Assembly (NCBI RefSeq): GCF_001889605.1
Contig: NZ_CP018171.1
Coordinates: 868,001 to 932,000 of the forward strand
Direction: 5' to 3'
DNA length: 64,000 nucleotides
Origin: Aquibium oceanicum
GTDB taxonomy: Bacteria; Pseudomonadota; Alphaproteobacteria; Rhizobiales; Rhizobiaceae
The position numbers and the translations under genes were made by a program. Under the pieces are notes generated by a model, which was not told the DNA's origin, searched no databases, and saw nothing but the letters and a program-made list of their open reading frames with translations. This document shows positions 7,169 to 15,902 of this stretch, piece by piece (the first letter of the stretch is position 1; each line of letters opens with the position of its first letter).

Positions 7169-9244
7169 ATGGCCGAGACCACCATCCGCGTCGCGACCGA
7201 CGTCGGCGGCACCTTCACCGACCTCGTCTGCTTCGAGACCGATGCTGCGACCGGGGAAGCGCGCGTCATCACGGCCAAGTCCGACACGACGCCGCCCAAC
7301 TTCGAGGAGGGCGTTCTCAACGTGCTGGCCAAGGGTGGTGTCGATCCGGCATCGATCGACTTTCTGGCGCATGGCACAACCGTCGTCATCAATGCCCTGA
7401 CCGAGCGCAAGGGCGTGAAGGTAGGGCTGATCACGACCGAAGGCTTCCGCGACACGCTGGAGATCGCGCGCGGCAACCGTCCGGACTTCTTCAACCTGCA
7501 CTACGAGAAGCCCAAACCCTTCGTGCCGCGTTACCTGCGGCGTGAGCTCCCCGAACGCACAAGCTACAAGGGCGAGGAACTGAAGCCGCTCGACCTCGCC
7601 GGACTGCCGGCCATCCTTGAGGACTTTAAGGCCGACGGTGTCCAGGCGGTCGCGATCTCCTTCCTGCATTCCTACGCAGACCCCACGCACGAGGAGCGGA
7701 CGATGGCGGAGGTGCAAAAGCTCTGGCCCGAGGTCTCCGTCGTCTCATCGCACCAGATCACGCGCGAATGGCGCGAATACGAGCGAACCAACACCGCCGT
7801 GCTTTCCGCCTACGTCCAGCCGATCGCCGAGCGCTACCTGTCGCGGCTCGCCAACGGGCTGAGAGAGAAGGGGCTGAAAGGCAGCCCCTACATCATGCAG
7901 TCAAACTGCGGCGTGGACTCGCTCGAATCCGTATCGAAGATCCCGATCACGATGGTCGAATCCGGCCCGGCTTCCGGCTTCTGGGGCGCCGCCGAACTCG
8001 GCAAGCTTATCGGCGAGCCGAACGTACTGGCGCTCGATATTGGCGGCACGACCGCGAAGTGCTCGCTGATCGAGGACGGCGAAGTAAAGATCAAGACCGA
8101 CTACTGGATCGAGCGCGACCGCACCTCGGCCGGTTATCCGATCATGGTGCCCGTCGTCGATCTCGTGGAGATCGGCAACGGGGGCGGTTCGATCGCGTGG
8201 GTCGACGATTTCGGCAAGCTGCATGTCGGGCCGCAGTCGGCAGGCGCTATGCCCGGTCCGGCCGCCTATGGACGCGGCGGCAGCGACGCCACCACGACGG
8301 ATGCCAATCTCTGGCTCGGCCGCATCAACCGGGACTATTTCTGTGGCGGCGAGGTGGTTGCCGACATGGCCGCTGCCGAGACCGCGCTTGCTGGCGTGGC
8401 CGAGAAGCTCGGCGTGGACACCGACGAGGCGGCGCGCGGCATCATCCGCATCGCCAACAACAACATGGTCAACGCGCTCAAGCTCGTATCGCTCAACCGC
8501 GGCCACGATCCGCGCGACTTCACGCTGGTCGCCTTCGGTGGCGGCGGCGCCATGCACGGCGTTGCGCTCGGCCAGGAACTCGGGGTGAAGAAGGTGGTGG
8601 TGCCGGCTGGTGCATCCGTCTTCTCGGCCTGGGGCATGATGATGTCGGACCTGCGCCGCGACTACTTCGTCACCCGGCTGGCCGAACTGAAGCCGGGCTC
8701 GGCCGTCGGCATAGAAGCGATCTTCGCGGAGACGGAGGACCGTGCGCGCCAGCAGTTTACGCAGGAAGGCGTCGCGGCCGACAAGGTGAAGATGCTGCGT
8801 TACGGCAAGTTCCGCTACCAGAACCAGGAGCACACGACGGAGGTCCTGATCGCGGACGGCGCGGTGACCGACGAGAGACTGGCGGAGATCGAGGCCTCCT
8901 TCCACGAGACCTACGAACGCGAGTACACCTACCGGCTGGACGCGCCGGTTGAGATGGTCGGCATCCATCTCGTCGCTTCCGCCGAGGTCGGGAAGCTCGC
9001 CATGGCGAAGCGCGAACCCACCGGCACGCCGGCCGAGAGCGCGCTGAAAGGTCATCGCGACGTCGACTACGCGCTCGAAGGCGTGAAGAAGGCCGCGATC
9101 TACGATGGAACGAAGCTGGAATCGGGCATGCGGTTCACGGGCCCCGCCATCGTCGAGGATCCCGGCACCACCGTCGTGATCCACCCCGGCAACCAGGTGG
9201 AGATCGACGGCTACGGCAACATCCACATCACTCTGGCCGGCTGA
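7169..9244 (+). CDS. Hydantoinase/oxoprolinase family protein, subunit A (HyuA-like)
   Basis: ATP-dependent A subunit of the N-methylhydantoinase/5-oxoprolinase/acetone-carboxylase superfamily, 691 residues. The N-terminal domain begins with the phosphate-binding motif DVGGTFTDLV (about residue 10), and a second ATPase-type motif LDIGGTTAKCSLI is near residue 290, followed by the GNGGGSIAWVD loop; this order matches Hydant_A_N plus Hydantoinase_A. The C-terminal part (AIVEDPGTTVVIHPG) is also typical. Paired with the HyuB homolog immediately downstream it should open a cyclic amide, or carboxylate a substrate, at the cost of ATP. The exact substrate is open. Confidence 0.9.
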   Translation: MAETTIRVATDVGGTFTDLVCFETDAATGEARVITAKSDTTPPNFEEGVLNVLAKGGVDPASIDFLAHGTTVVINALTERKGVKVGLITTEGFRDTLEIARGNRPDFFNLHYEKPKPFVPRYLRRELPERTSYKGEELKPLDLAGLPAILEDFKADGVQAVAISFLHSYADPTHEERTMAEVQKLWPEVSVVSSHQITREWREYERTNTAVLSAYVQPIAERYLSRLANGLREKGLKGSPYIMQSNCGVDSLESVSKIPITMVESGPASGFWGAAELGKLIGEPNVLALDIGGTTAKCSLIEDGEVKIKTDYWIERDRTSAGYPIMVPVVDLVEIGNGGGSIAWVDDFGKLHVGPQSAGAMPGPAAYGRGGSDATTTDANLWLGRINRDYFCGGEVVADMAAAETALAGVAEKLGVDTDEAARGIIRIANNNMVNALKLVSLNRGHDPRDFTLVAFGGGGAMHGVALGQELGVKKVVVPAGASVFSAWGMMMSDLRRDYFVTRLAELKPGSAVGIEAIFAETEDRARQQFTQEGVAADKVKMLRYGKFRYQNQEHTTEVLIADGAVTDERLAEIEASFHETYEREYTYRLDAPVEMVGIHLVASAEVGKLAMAKREPTGTPAESALKGHRDVDYALEGVKKAAIYDGTKLESGMRFTGPAIVEDPGTTVVIHPGNQVEIDGYGNIHITLAG

Positions 9245-9255
9245 GGAGGCGGATC

Positions 9256-10920
9256 ATGAACGACAGGTCCAACGATCCCATCACGCTCGAGATCATCCAG
9301 AACTCGCTCCAGGCGACCGCCGACGAGATGTTCGCCGTCATGAAGAAGACGGCGATGAGTTCGATCATCTACGAGGTGCTCGACATGGGCACGGGTATCA
9401 CCGACGCGAAGGGCGCGCTCGCCTCGTCCGGGGCCGGCATACCTGCCTTCATCGGTGTTCTCGACAAGGCGGTTAAGGTGATCACCGCCAAGTTCGACAA
9501 ACCGGGCGACATCCAGCCGGGCGACGTCTTCGCCACCAACGATCCCTACTACGGCGGCGTGACCCATCTGAACGACATCGTCGTGGCTATGCCGGTCTTC
9601 GCCGGCGACACCATCATTGCCTGGACGGCCAACATCGCTCACAATTCCGACGTCGGCGGTATGGCGCCGGGTTCGCTGTCCGGCGATGCGACGGAGATCT
9701 TCCAGGAAGGCCTGCGGCTGCCTGCGATCAAGATCATTTCCAAAGGCGAGCCGATCCGTTCCGTGATGGAGATCATCAAGGTCAATTCGCGCATGCCCGA
9801 CGTGCTCGAAGGCGACGTCTGGGCGGCGATCGCCTCGGTGCGCATCGGTGCCAGGCGCCTGGTCGAAATCGCCGACAAGTACGGCGTCGCCACCTTTCAG
9901 AAAGCCATGGAGTCTTTCATGGATTTCGGAGAGCAGGTTTCCCGCGCCGAACTCGCGAAGCTGCCGAAGGGCACGTTCGAGCTTTCCGAGGAACAGGACG
10001 ACGGGCGCATCTTCAACGTGAAGATCACCATTTCCGACGATGCGTTCGAGGTGGACCTGCTTGATAATCCCGACCAGTCGAACAACCCCGTCAACACCAG
10101 TCGCGACGGCGTGATGGTCGCCGCCCAGATGATCTTCAAGTCGCTGACCGATCCCTATTCTCCGGCAAACGAGGGTTCGTTCCGGCCGATCCGGCTGCTG
10201 ACGCTAGAAGGCTCGGTGTTTCACGCCCGCGAACCGGCGCCGATCGGCTTCTATTACGAGATCGAGCTCAGGGTGTACGACATCATGTGGCGGTGCCTTG
10301 CCGCGCATATGCCCGAGCGACTGGCATCGGGCCATTTCGCCAGTGTCTGCGGCACCTTCATCGGCGGCATCCATCCCGATACCGGCAGGCAGTACACGAT
10401 CATCGAGCCGCAGCTCGGCGGCTGGGGCGCAAGCCGCGGGCGCGACGGAAACTCGGCGATCTTCTGCGGCTTCCACGGCGAGACGTACAACTGTCCGGCC
10501 GAGATCAACGAGGCGCGTAACGGGCTCTATGTCGACCGTATGGAGCTCAACGTGGCGCCCGGCGGCGAGGGCAAGTACCGCGGTGGCCGCGGTATCGTCA
10601 TGGATTACCGCGTCCGTGCCGACAACGGCTTCCTCACCGCCGGATACACGCGTTCGAAGTTCCCCCCCTGGGCGCTGGACGGCGGCATGGAAGGCTCGCC
10701 GAATTACGTGGAGGTAATCCGCAAGGACGGTGAGCGGGAGAAGTTCTCTTTCGTCTCGGGCCTGACGACCCACACCGACGACGTCATCCGTGTGGTGACC
10801 GGCAACGGCGGTGGCATCGGGAACCCGAAGGAGCGTGATCCGAAAGCCGTCGCCGACGACATCCGCAACGGCCTGATCACGCCGGAGCGCGCACGCGAGG
10901 TCTACGGCTACGATCGATGA
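9256..10920 (+). CDS. Hydantoinase/oxoprolinase family protein, subunit B (HyuB-like), copy 1
   Basis: B subunit of the HyuA/HyuB superfamily, 554 residues, 11 bases after hyuA with a GGAGG Shine-Dalgarno. Family marks include EMFAVMKKTAMS near the N-terminus, NDPYYGGVTHLNDI, IAHNSDVGGMAPGS and the C-terminal glycine-rich GNGGGIGNPKERDP. The HDxGG-like metal region is present in the variant HNSDVGG. It has a close paralog at 13124-14722, so the operon has two B subunits and one A subunit. Confidence 0.9.
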   Translation: MNDRSNDPITLEIIQNSLQATADEMFAVMKKTAMSSIIYEVLDMGTGITDAKGALASSGAGIPAFIGVLDKAVKVITAKFDKPGDIQPGDVFATNDPYYGGVTHLNDIVVAMPVFAGDTIIAWTANIAHNSDVGGMAPGSLSGDATEIFQEGLRLPAIKIISKGEPIRSVMEIIKVNSRMPDVLEGDVWAAIASVRIGARRLVEIADKYGVATFQKAMESFMDFGEQVSRAELAKLPKGTFELSEEQDDGRIFNVKITISDDAFEVDLLDNPDQSNNPVNTSRDGVMVAAQMIFKSLTDPYSPANEGSFRPIRLLTLEGSVFHAREPAPIGFYYEIELRVYDIMWRCLAAHMPERLASGHFASVCGTFIGGIHPDTGRQYTIIEPQLGGWGASRGRDGNSAIFCGFHGETYNCPAEINEARNGLYVDRMELNVAPGGEGKYRGGRGIVMDYRVRADNGFLTAGYTRSKFPPWALDGGMEGSPNYVEVIRKDGEREKFSFVSGLTTHTDDVIRVVTGNGGGIGNPKERDPKAVADDIRNGLITPERAREVYGYDR

Positions 10921-10980
10921 GCATCGGAAGGCCTCGCGAAGGGGCCTATCAGGGCAGGATATGTCGAAAGGACTAATGGG

Positions 10981-11817
10981 ATGAGCGAGAACCCGCTGAA
11001 AATTATGTATTTCAGCCCGGTCGCGAGCGACCATGCGCATGACGAGATCTTTGCCGACATGGCGCGCGACAACAAGCTGCCGGGGACGGAGGTTCACGTC
11101 ACTTCCCTGCCGGCGTCCGAGGGAAACTTCTCGCACATCGAATTCCGCTCCTACGAGGCGATGGTGACGCGCGGCATCATCCGCGCGGCAAGACAGGCGG
11201 CGCGGGAAGGCTTCGACGGCTTCGTGATCGGCTGCTTCTATGATACCGCCCTGCACGACGCCCGCGAAGTGTCGGGCGAGATGATCGTGACGGCACCATG
11301 CCAGTCCTCCTGCGAGATCGCCTCGACGCTTGCCAACCGCTTCGGCGTCATTGTGGGGCGGCGCAAATGGGTGCACCAGATGAGTGCGACGGTGCGCGAG
11401 CACGGCCACGAGCATCGACTGTCCGGCTTCTACCACGTCGAACTCGGCGTCACGGAATTCCAGCAGGACCATGCCGAAACAGAACGGCGGCTGATCGAGG
11501 CCGGGCGTAAGGCGGTCGAGGAGGATTTCGCCGAAGCGCTCATCCTCGGCTGCACCATGGAGGTCGGGTTCAACCGCGAACTCGGGCGTCAACTCGGCGT
11601 GCCGGTCATCGATCCCTCCATCGCAGCGCTGAAACGGGCCGAATACGCCGCGATCTTGAAACGCCAGTGCGGTCTGGTCCCGAGCCGGAAATGGTCCTGC
11701 GAGGCGCCGCCCGAGCACGAGATGGCTTCGATCGGCGGCTTCGACCAGGGCGAGGCCTTCGGTTCGCGTGTGGTGGTCGCCGCAAGCGGAGAAAGCACCA
11801 TTCGCAACGCCGCCTGA
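10981..11817 (+). CDS. Asp/Glu/hydantoin racemase family protein
   Basis: A 278-residue member of the cofactor-independent racemase family that uses two cysteines. Candidate catalytic cysteines are in VIGCFYDTAL (about residue 85) and LILGCTMEVG (about residue 190), in the right relative positions for the two halves of the fold. In hydantoin pathways this family racemises 5-substituted hydantoins so that both enantiomers can be hydrolysed. A maleate-isomerase-like or decarboxylase-like activity is the main alternative. Shine-Dalgarno AGGA lies 8 bases before the ATG. Confidence 0.8.
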   Translation: MSENPLKIMYFSPVASDHAHDEIFADMARDNKLPGTEVHVTSLPASEGNFSHIEFRSYEAMVTRGIIRAARQAAREGFDGFVIGCFYDTALHDAREVSGEMIVTAPCQSSCEIASTLANRFGVIVGRRKWVHQMSATVREHGHEHRLSGFYHVELGVTEFQQDHAETERRLIEAGRKAVEEDFAEALILGCTMEVGFNRELGRQLGVPVIDPSIAALKRAEYAAILKRQCGLVPSRKWSCEAPPEHEMASIGGFDQGEAFGSRVVVAASGESTIRNAA

Positions 11818-11971
11818 AAATCACCGTCGCCCGCTCGAGCCATAGTGGCGAATGCGCAGGACGGCGGGGAATTTCCGCCCGCGGACACGCACGATGCGAG
11901 GAAGCAAACGAGCCCCGCGCCGCGCCGTCCGCTGCACCAGACGAACGACACCAGATGAGAACGAGCACATC

Positions 11972-13072
11972 ATGAGCCATCCCGCCACCGAACGCCTTTC
12001 GCGCCTGCGCCAAGCCATGGTCTCCGAGGGGGCCGACCTCGTCGCCCTCGCACCGGGCTCGCACATGGACTGGCTTCTCGGCTTCCATCCGCATCCCGAC
12101 GAGCGCCCCTGCCTCTTGTTGGTCGGCCCGGAACGCGAGGCTTTCCTCATGCCGGTGCTCAACGCCGAAGGGACGCGCGAATCGACCGCCATCGCCTTCC
12201 ACACCTGGAGCGACGATCAGGGGCCTGTCGCCGGGCTCGCCGCCGCGCTCGAGGATGTCGGCGCATTGGCCGCGAAGTCGGTGGTGCTTGACGAAACGAT
12301 GCGCGCCGACTTCGCGCTCCTGCTCCTCGACGCGCTGCCGAACGCCGGCCACGCCTTCACCGAGCGCACGCTCGGGCGCCTGCGTATGCGCAAGGACGAG
12401 GGCGAATACCGCAAGATCAAGATGAATGCCGGGATCGCCGATCGCGCCATGCAGACGGCCTTCGGTTCGATCAGGGCCGGCATGACGGAGAAGGAACTGG
12501 CGCAGGTGATCCGCGACCGCTTCGCGGCCGAAGGCGCCTCGCCCGCTTTCTGGATCGTGGGGGGCGGGCCAAACGGCGCATTCCCCCACCACCAGACCGG
12601 AGAACGGCAATTGCAGGAAGGCGACGCCATCGTGATCGACATCGGCGGGCGCAAGGACGGCTTTCCGAGCGACATTACCCGCATGGCCGTCGTCGGCGAG
12701 CCGCCTGAGGGCTACGGTCAGGTGCATACCATTGTGGAGAAGGCCGTCCAGGCCGCGCTCGCGGCGGCGCGTCCGGGCGTCACGGCGAAGGAGGTCGATG
12801 CAGCGGCGCGAAAGGTGATCGCGGATGCCGGCTATGGCGAGTACTTCGTGCACCGGACCGGCCACGGCCTGGGGATCGACGGCCATGAGCCGCCCTACAT
12901 CACCGCCACCTCCGAAACGGTGCTGGAGGAGGGAATGGTCTTCTCCATCGAGCCCGGCATCTACATCCCCGGCCGCTTCGGAATCCGGCTCGAAGAGATC
13001 GTCATCCTGCGCGCCGACGGCCCCGAGATTTTCTCAGATCTGCCGCGCGACCTGTTCGTCGCCGGGACCTAA
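11972..13072 (+). CDS. M24 family metallopeptidase (Xaa-Pro aminopeptidase-like)
   Basis: A cytoplasmic 366-residue pita-bread-fold enzyme, creatinase_N plus peptidase_M24. All five metal ligands appear: the two Asp in VIDIGGRKDGFPSDITRM, His in HRTGHGLG, and two Glu in SIEPGIYIPG and IRLEEIV. Such enzymes cleave Xaa-Pro bonds or related amide and creatine-type substrates. It lies 154 bases after the racemase gene in the same direction and may hydrolyse the open-chain product of the hydantoinase step; that link is inference. The ATG at 11972 was chosen because the protein starts directly with the family N-terminus. Confidence 0.88.
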   Translation: MSHPATERLSRLRQAMVSEGADLVALAPGSHMDWLLGFHPHPDERPCLLLVGPEREAFLMPVLNAEGTRESTAIAFHTWSDDQGPVAGLAAALEDVGALAAKSVVLDETMRADFALLLLDALPNAGHAFTERTLGRLRMRKDEGEYRKIKMNAGIADRAMQTAFGSIRAGMTEKELAQVIRDRFAAEGASPAFWIVGGGPNGAFPHHQTGERQLQEGDAIVIDIGGRKDGFPSDITRMAVVGEPPEGYGQVHTIVEKAVQAALAAARPGVTAKEVDAAARKVIADAGYGEYFVHRTGHGLGIDGHEPPYITATSETVLEEGMVFSIEPGIYIPGRFGIRLEEIVILRADGPEIFSDLPRDLFVAGT

Positions 13073-13123
13073 CCGCGCATTCGGGAAAATCGGCAACTCG
13101 CCCGACGTCAGAAGGATGAAGCA

Positions 13124-14722
13124 GTGCAGCATCGACATCCAGGGGCGGACCCCATCGACCCGATCACCGTCTCCGTCATCCAGTCGAGCCTGATCGCGGC
13201 GGCCGACGAGATGTTCGCCGTGCTCAACAAGACGGCGATGAGCCCGATCATCTACGAAGTGCTCGACGTTGGCACGGGCATCACCGATGCGCAGGGCGAA
13301 CTGGTTTCGTCGGGAGCGGGCATACCGACTTTCGTCGGCGTGCTCGACAAGGCGGTGAAGCGGATCATCGAACTGCACGGGCCGGAGAACATTCGCGACG
13401 GGGACTGCTTCGTAACCAACGATCCCTATTACGGCGGGGTGACGCATCTCAACGACGTCGTCATCGCGCTGCCGGTGTTCGCACAGGGCGAACTCGTGGC
13501 ATGGACGGCTTCGATCGCGCACTGGAACGATATTGGCGGCAAAACGCCGGGCTCGATGGCGGTCGACGTCACCGAGATCTTCCAGGAAGGTCTGCGGCTG
13601 CCGGCGGTGCGATTGTTCGAGAAAGGAGAGCTGCTGCGCTCCGTGTTCGACATCATCACCGCCAACTCGCGTCTGCCGGACTTTGTCCAGGGCGATCTGT
13701 GGGCGCAGGTTGCCGCCAGCCGCAAGGCCGAGACGCGGATCCGGCAACTCGTCGAGAGCTACGGGGCGGATGCCTATCGCGCCGCTCTGGCCGACCTGTT
13801 CGAAGAGGGCGAGCGCCGCGGGCTTGCTGGACTGGCCGAACTGCCCGAAGGCACCTACGAAATCGACGAAACGCAGGACGACGGCGCGGTCTGGCACGCC
13901 GCGATCACCGTTTCGAAGGAACGCTTCATAGTCGATCTCACCGGCAACCCAAGGCAGCGCGAAGCGCCCTACAACACCAGCCGGGACGGCGCGGTCATCT
14001 CCGCGCAGATGATCTTCAAGGCACTCACCGACCCGACACTTTTTGCCAATTCCGGCTCCTTCCGAGCACTGGAGGTCAGGACAGAACCGGGCACCATTTT
14101 CCATGCGACCGGCAACGCGCCGCACGGCTACTACTTCGAGACGCGCATCAGGCTCTACGACATGCTCTGGCGCTGCATGGCCAAGGCATTGCCCGAGCGA
14201 CTGCCTGCCGGCCATTTCGGCTCGATCTGCGGGACCGTCATTGCAGGGATCCATCCCGACACCGGGCGACGCTTCACCATGGTCGAACCGCAGATGGGCG
14301 GCTGGGGCGCGACCGCCGGCCGAGACGGCCTGGACGCCATGTACTCCGCAAGTCACGGCGAGACCTTCAACTGTCCGGTCGAAATCTGCGAAACGCGCTA
14401 CGGCATCGACGTGGGGTTTAAGCGCCTCCGCGAGAGCGGCGAAGGCGCCGGGCTGCATTCGGGCGGAAAGGGGTTGCAGACGCGCTACCGCCTGCGCGCT
14501 CCGGCGACGCTCTCCGCCGGCTACAGCCGCGCGAAGCAGCCGGTCTGGGGTTCGAACGGCGGCGGCGACGGCGGAGTGAACGGCCTCACCGTCACGCGCC
14601 CCGAGGGCAGCACCGATCGTCTCACCTTCGCCAGCGGAGTGCAGCTGAAACCGGGAGACGAAATCCTCATCGAAACGGCCAACGGCGGTGGCTGGGGAGC
14701 AGACCCTCGCTCGCGCCCGTAG
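13124..14722 (+). CDS. Hydantoinase/oxoprolinase family protein, subunit B (HyuB-like), copy 2
   Basis: Paralog of the HyuB protein at 9256-10920 (532 residues) with the same marks: EMFAVLNKTAMSP, NDPYYGGVTHLNDV, the IAHWNDIGGKTPGS region and a C-terminal ETANGGGWGADP. It starts with GTG, preceded by GAAGGA at 13111-13116. No second HyuA lies beside it, so it must pair with the HyuA at 7169, work with another A subunit elsewhere, or act alone. It is the last gene of the operon and converges on the CoA-transferase gene after 51 bases. Confidence 0.88.
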   Translation: MQHRHPGADPIDPITVSVIQSSLIAAADEMFAVLNKTAMSPIIYEVLDVGTGITDAQGELVSSGAGIPTFVGVLDKAVKRIIELHGPENIRDGDCFVTNDPYYGGVTHLNDVVIALPVFAQGELVAWTASIAHWNDIGGKTPGSMAVDVTEIFQEGLRLPAVRLFEKGELLRSVFDIITANSRLPDFVQGDLWAQVAASRKAETRIRQLVESYGADAYRAALADLFEEGERRGLAGLAELPEGTYEIDETQDDGAVWHAAITVSKERFIVDLTGNPRQREAPYNTSRDGAVISAQMIFKALTDPTLFANSGSFRALEVRTEPGTIFHATGNAPHGYYFETRIRLYDMLWRCMAKALPERLPAGHFGSICGTVIAGIHPDTGRRFTMVEPQMGGWGATAGRDGLDAMYSASHGETFNCPVEICETRYGIDVGFKRLRESGEGAGLHSGGKGLQTRYRLRAPATLSAGYSRAKQPVWGSNGGGDGGVNGLTVTRPEGSTDRLTFASGVQLKPGDEILIETANGGGWGADPRSRP

Positions 14723-14773
14723 AGGAACCGTGGTAGTCGACGATTTTCGTCTACCTGTCTGCCCAGGGCGAGT

Positions 14774-15892
14774 TCACTCTCCCGAACTTCCGAACTCCCG
14801 CCGCAGGCTTTCCGTGTGCGCACCGAGCGCCGGAACGGGACCGCCCTTGATCTCGCGCCGCACGGGGGAGGCGACGCCATCGAAGGATCCGCCGGGCGTT
14901 TCCAGCGTGGTCCGCCGCAGCGCCGCATGGCCCGAAAGGTCCTCCACGGTCGAAACGTTCGACCATGCGAGTTTGTTGGCTTCGAGCTTCGCGATCGCCT
15001 CGGCGCGCGTCATGGCGCCGAATATGCCGGCCATGATCTCGCCAAGCGCCTTGCGGTTTTCGACGCGGCTCGGGTTGTCGCGGTAGAGCGGGTCGTCGAT
15101 CAGGTCCGGCCGTTCCAGCACCCCCGTGCACAGCCGGCGCCACTCGCCGGGGTTCTGCACCACGATGACGATCTCGCCGTCGGCGCATGTCACCGCGCAA
15201 TAGGGATAGATCGCGGCATGCTCCAGCCCGCTCCGGGGCGTCGCCTTGCCGCCGTAGTCGTGGTGGAGCAGCGGCACGCTCATCATATCGGCCATGGTGT
15301 CGAACATGGCGATCTCGATTGCCTTGCCCTTGCCGGTGATCGACCGCTCGACTAGCGCTTCCAGGATAGCCGCATGCGCGTTCATGCCGGTCATGACGTC
15401 GGCGATGGAGACCCCGACCTTCACCGGTGTGCCGGGCGTGCCGGTGACCGAGCACACGCCGCTCTCGGCCTGGATCAGCATGTCGTAGGCGCGCATGTTC
15501 CGGGCGGAGCTGTCCTGCCGGTAGCCGACGATGTCGACTGCGATCAGGCGCGGATGGCGCGAGACGACGTCCGCCGCGCCGAGCCCGAGCCGCTGCGCCG
15601 CACCCGGCGCGAGATTCTGGATGAAGACGTCGGCTCTGGCCACCATCTTCTCGACCAAGGCGCGGTCGGCCTCGTCCTTGATGTCGAGGACCGCGCTCTC
15701 CTTGCCGCGGTTCAGCCAGGCGAAATAGGCGCTGGTGCCGTGCACGGCCTTGTCGTAGTGCCGGGCCGTCTCGCCCTCGGCCTTCTCGATCTTGATGACG
15801 CGCGCTCCGGCGTCGGCGAGCCGCAGCGTGCAGGTAGGCGCCGCGACCGCCTGTTCGATGGCGACGACCAGGAGTCCATCCAGAGGCAGCAT
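14774..15892 (-). CDS. Class III CoA transferase (CaiB/BaiF family)
   Basis: A 372-residue CoA transferase that moves CoA between carboxylic acids. The N-terminal part (ARVIKIEKAEGETARHYD) and WLNRGKESAVLD are characteristic; the catalytic Asp is expected in IEIAMFDTMAD (about residue 170). It is the last gene of a minus-strand trio with an acyl-CoA dehydrogenase 10 bases upstream and an MmgE/PrpD gene before that, so it probably activates a dicarboxylate or branched acid for the dehydrogenase. The acid is not known. Confidence 0.88.
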   Translation of the reverse strand: MLPLDGLLVVAIEQAVAAPTCTLRLADAGARVIKIEKAEGETARHYDKAVHGTSAYFAWLNRGKESAVLDIKDEADRALVEKMVARADVFIQNLAPGAAQRLGLGAADVVSRHPRLIAVDIVGYRQDSSARNMRAYDMLIQAESGVCSVTGTPGTPVKVGVSIADVMTGMNAHAAILEALVERSITGKGKAIEIAMFDTMADMMSVPLLHHDYGGKATPRSGLEHAAIYPYCAVTCADGEIVIVVQNPGEWRRLCTGVLERPDLIDDPLYRDNPSRVENRKALGEIMAGIFGAMTRAEAIAKLEANKLAWSNVSTVEDLSGHAALRRTTLETPGGSFDGVASPVRREIKGGPVPALGAHTESLRREFGSSGE

Positions 15893-15902
15893 CGCGCCGG
15901 CC

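Noticed and set aside
11863-11879. Small hairpin GGCGG-N7-CCGCC between racemase and M24 genes
   Set aside because: Only a 5-bp stem in very GC-rich DNA and no T-run; not enough to call a terminator.
14732-14755. Imperfect inverted repeat between the convergent hyuB and CoA-transferase genes
   Set aside because: The stem is interrupted by a three-base bulge; a terminator role is possible but weak.
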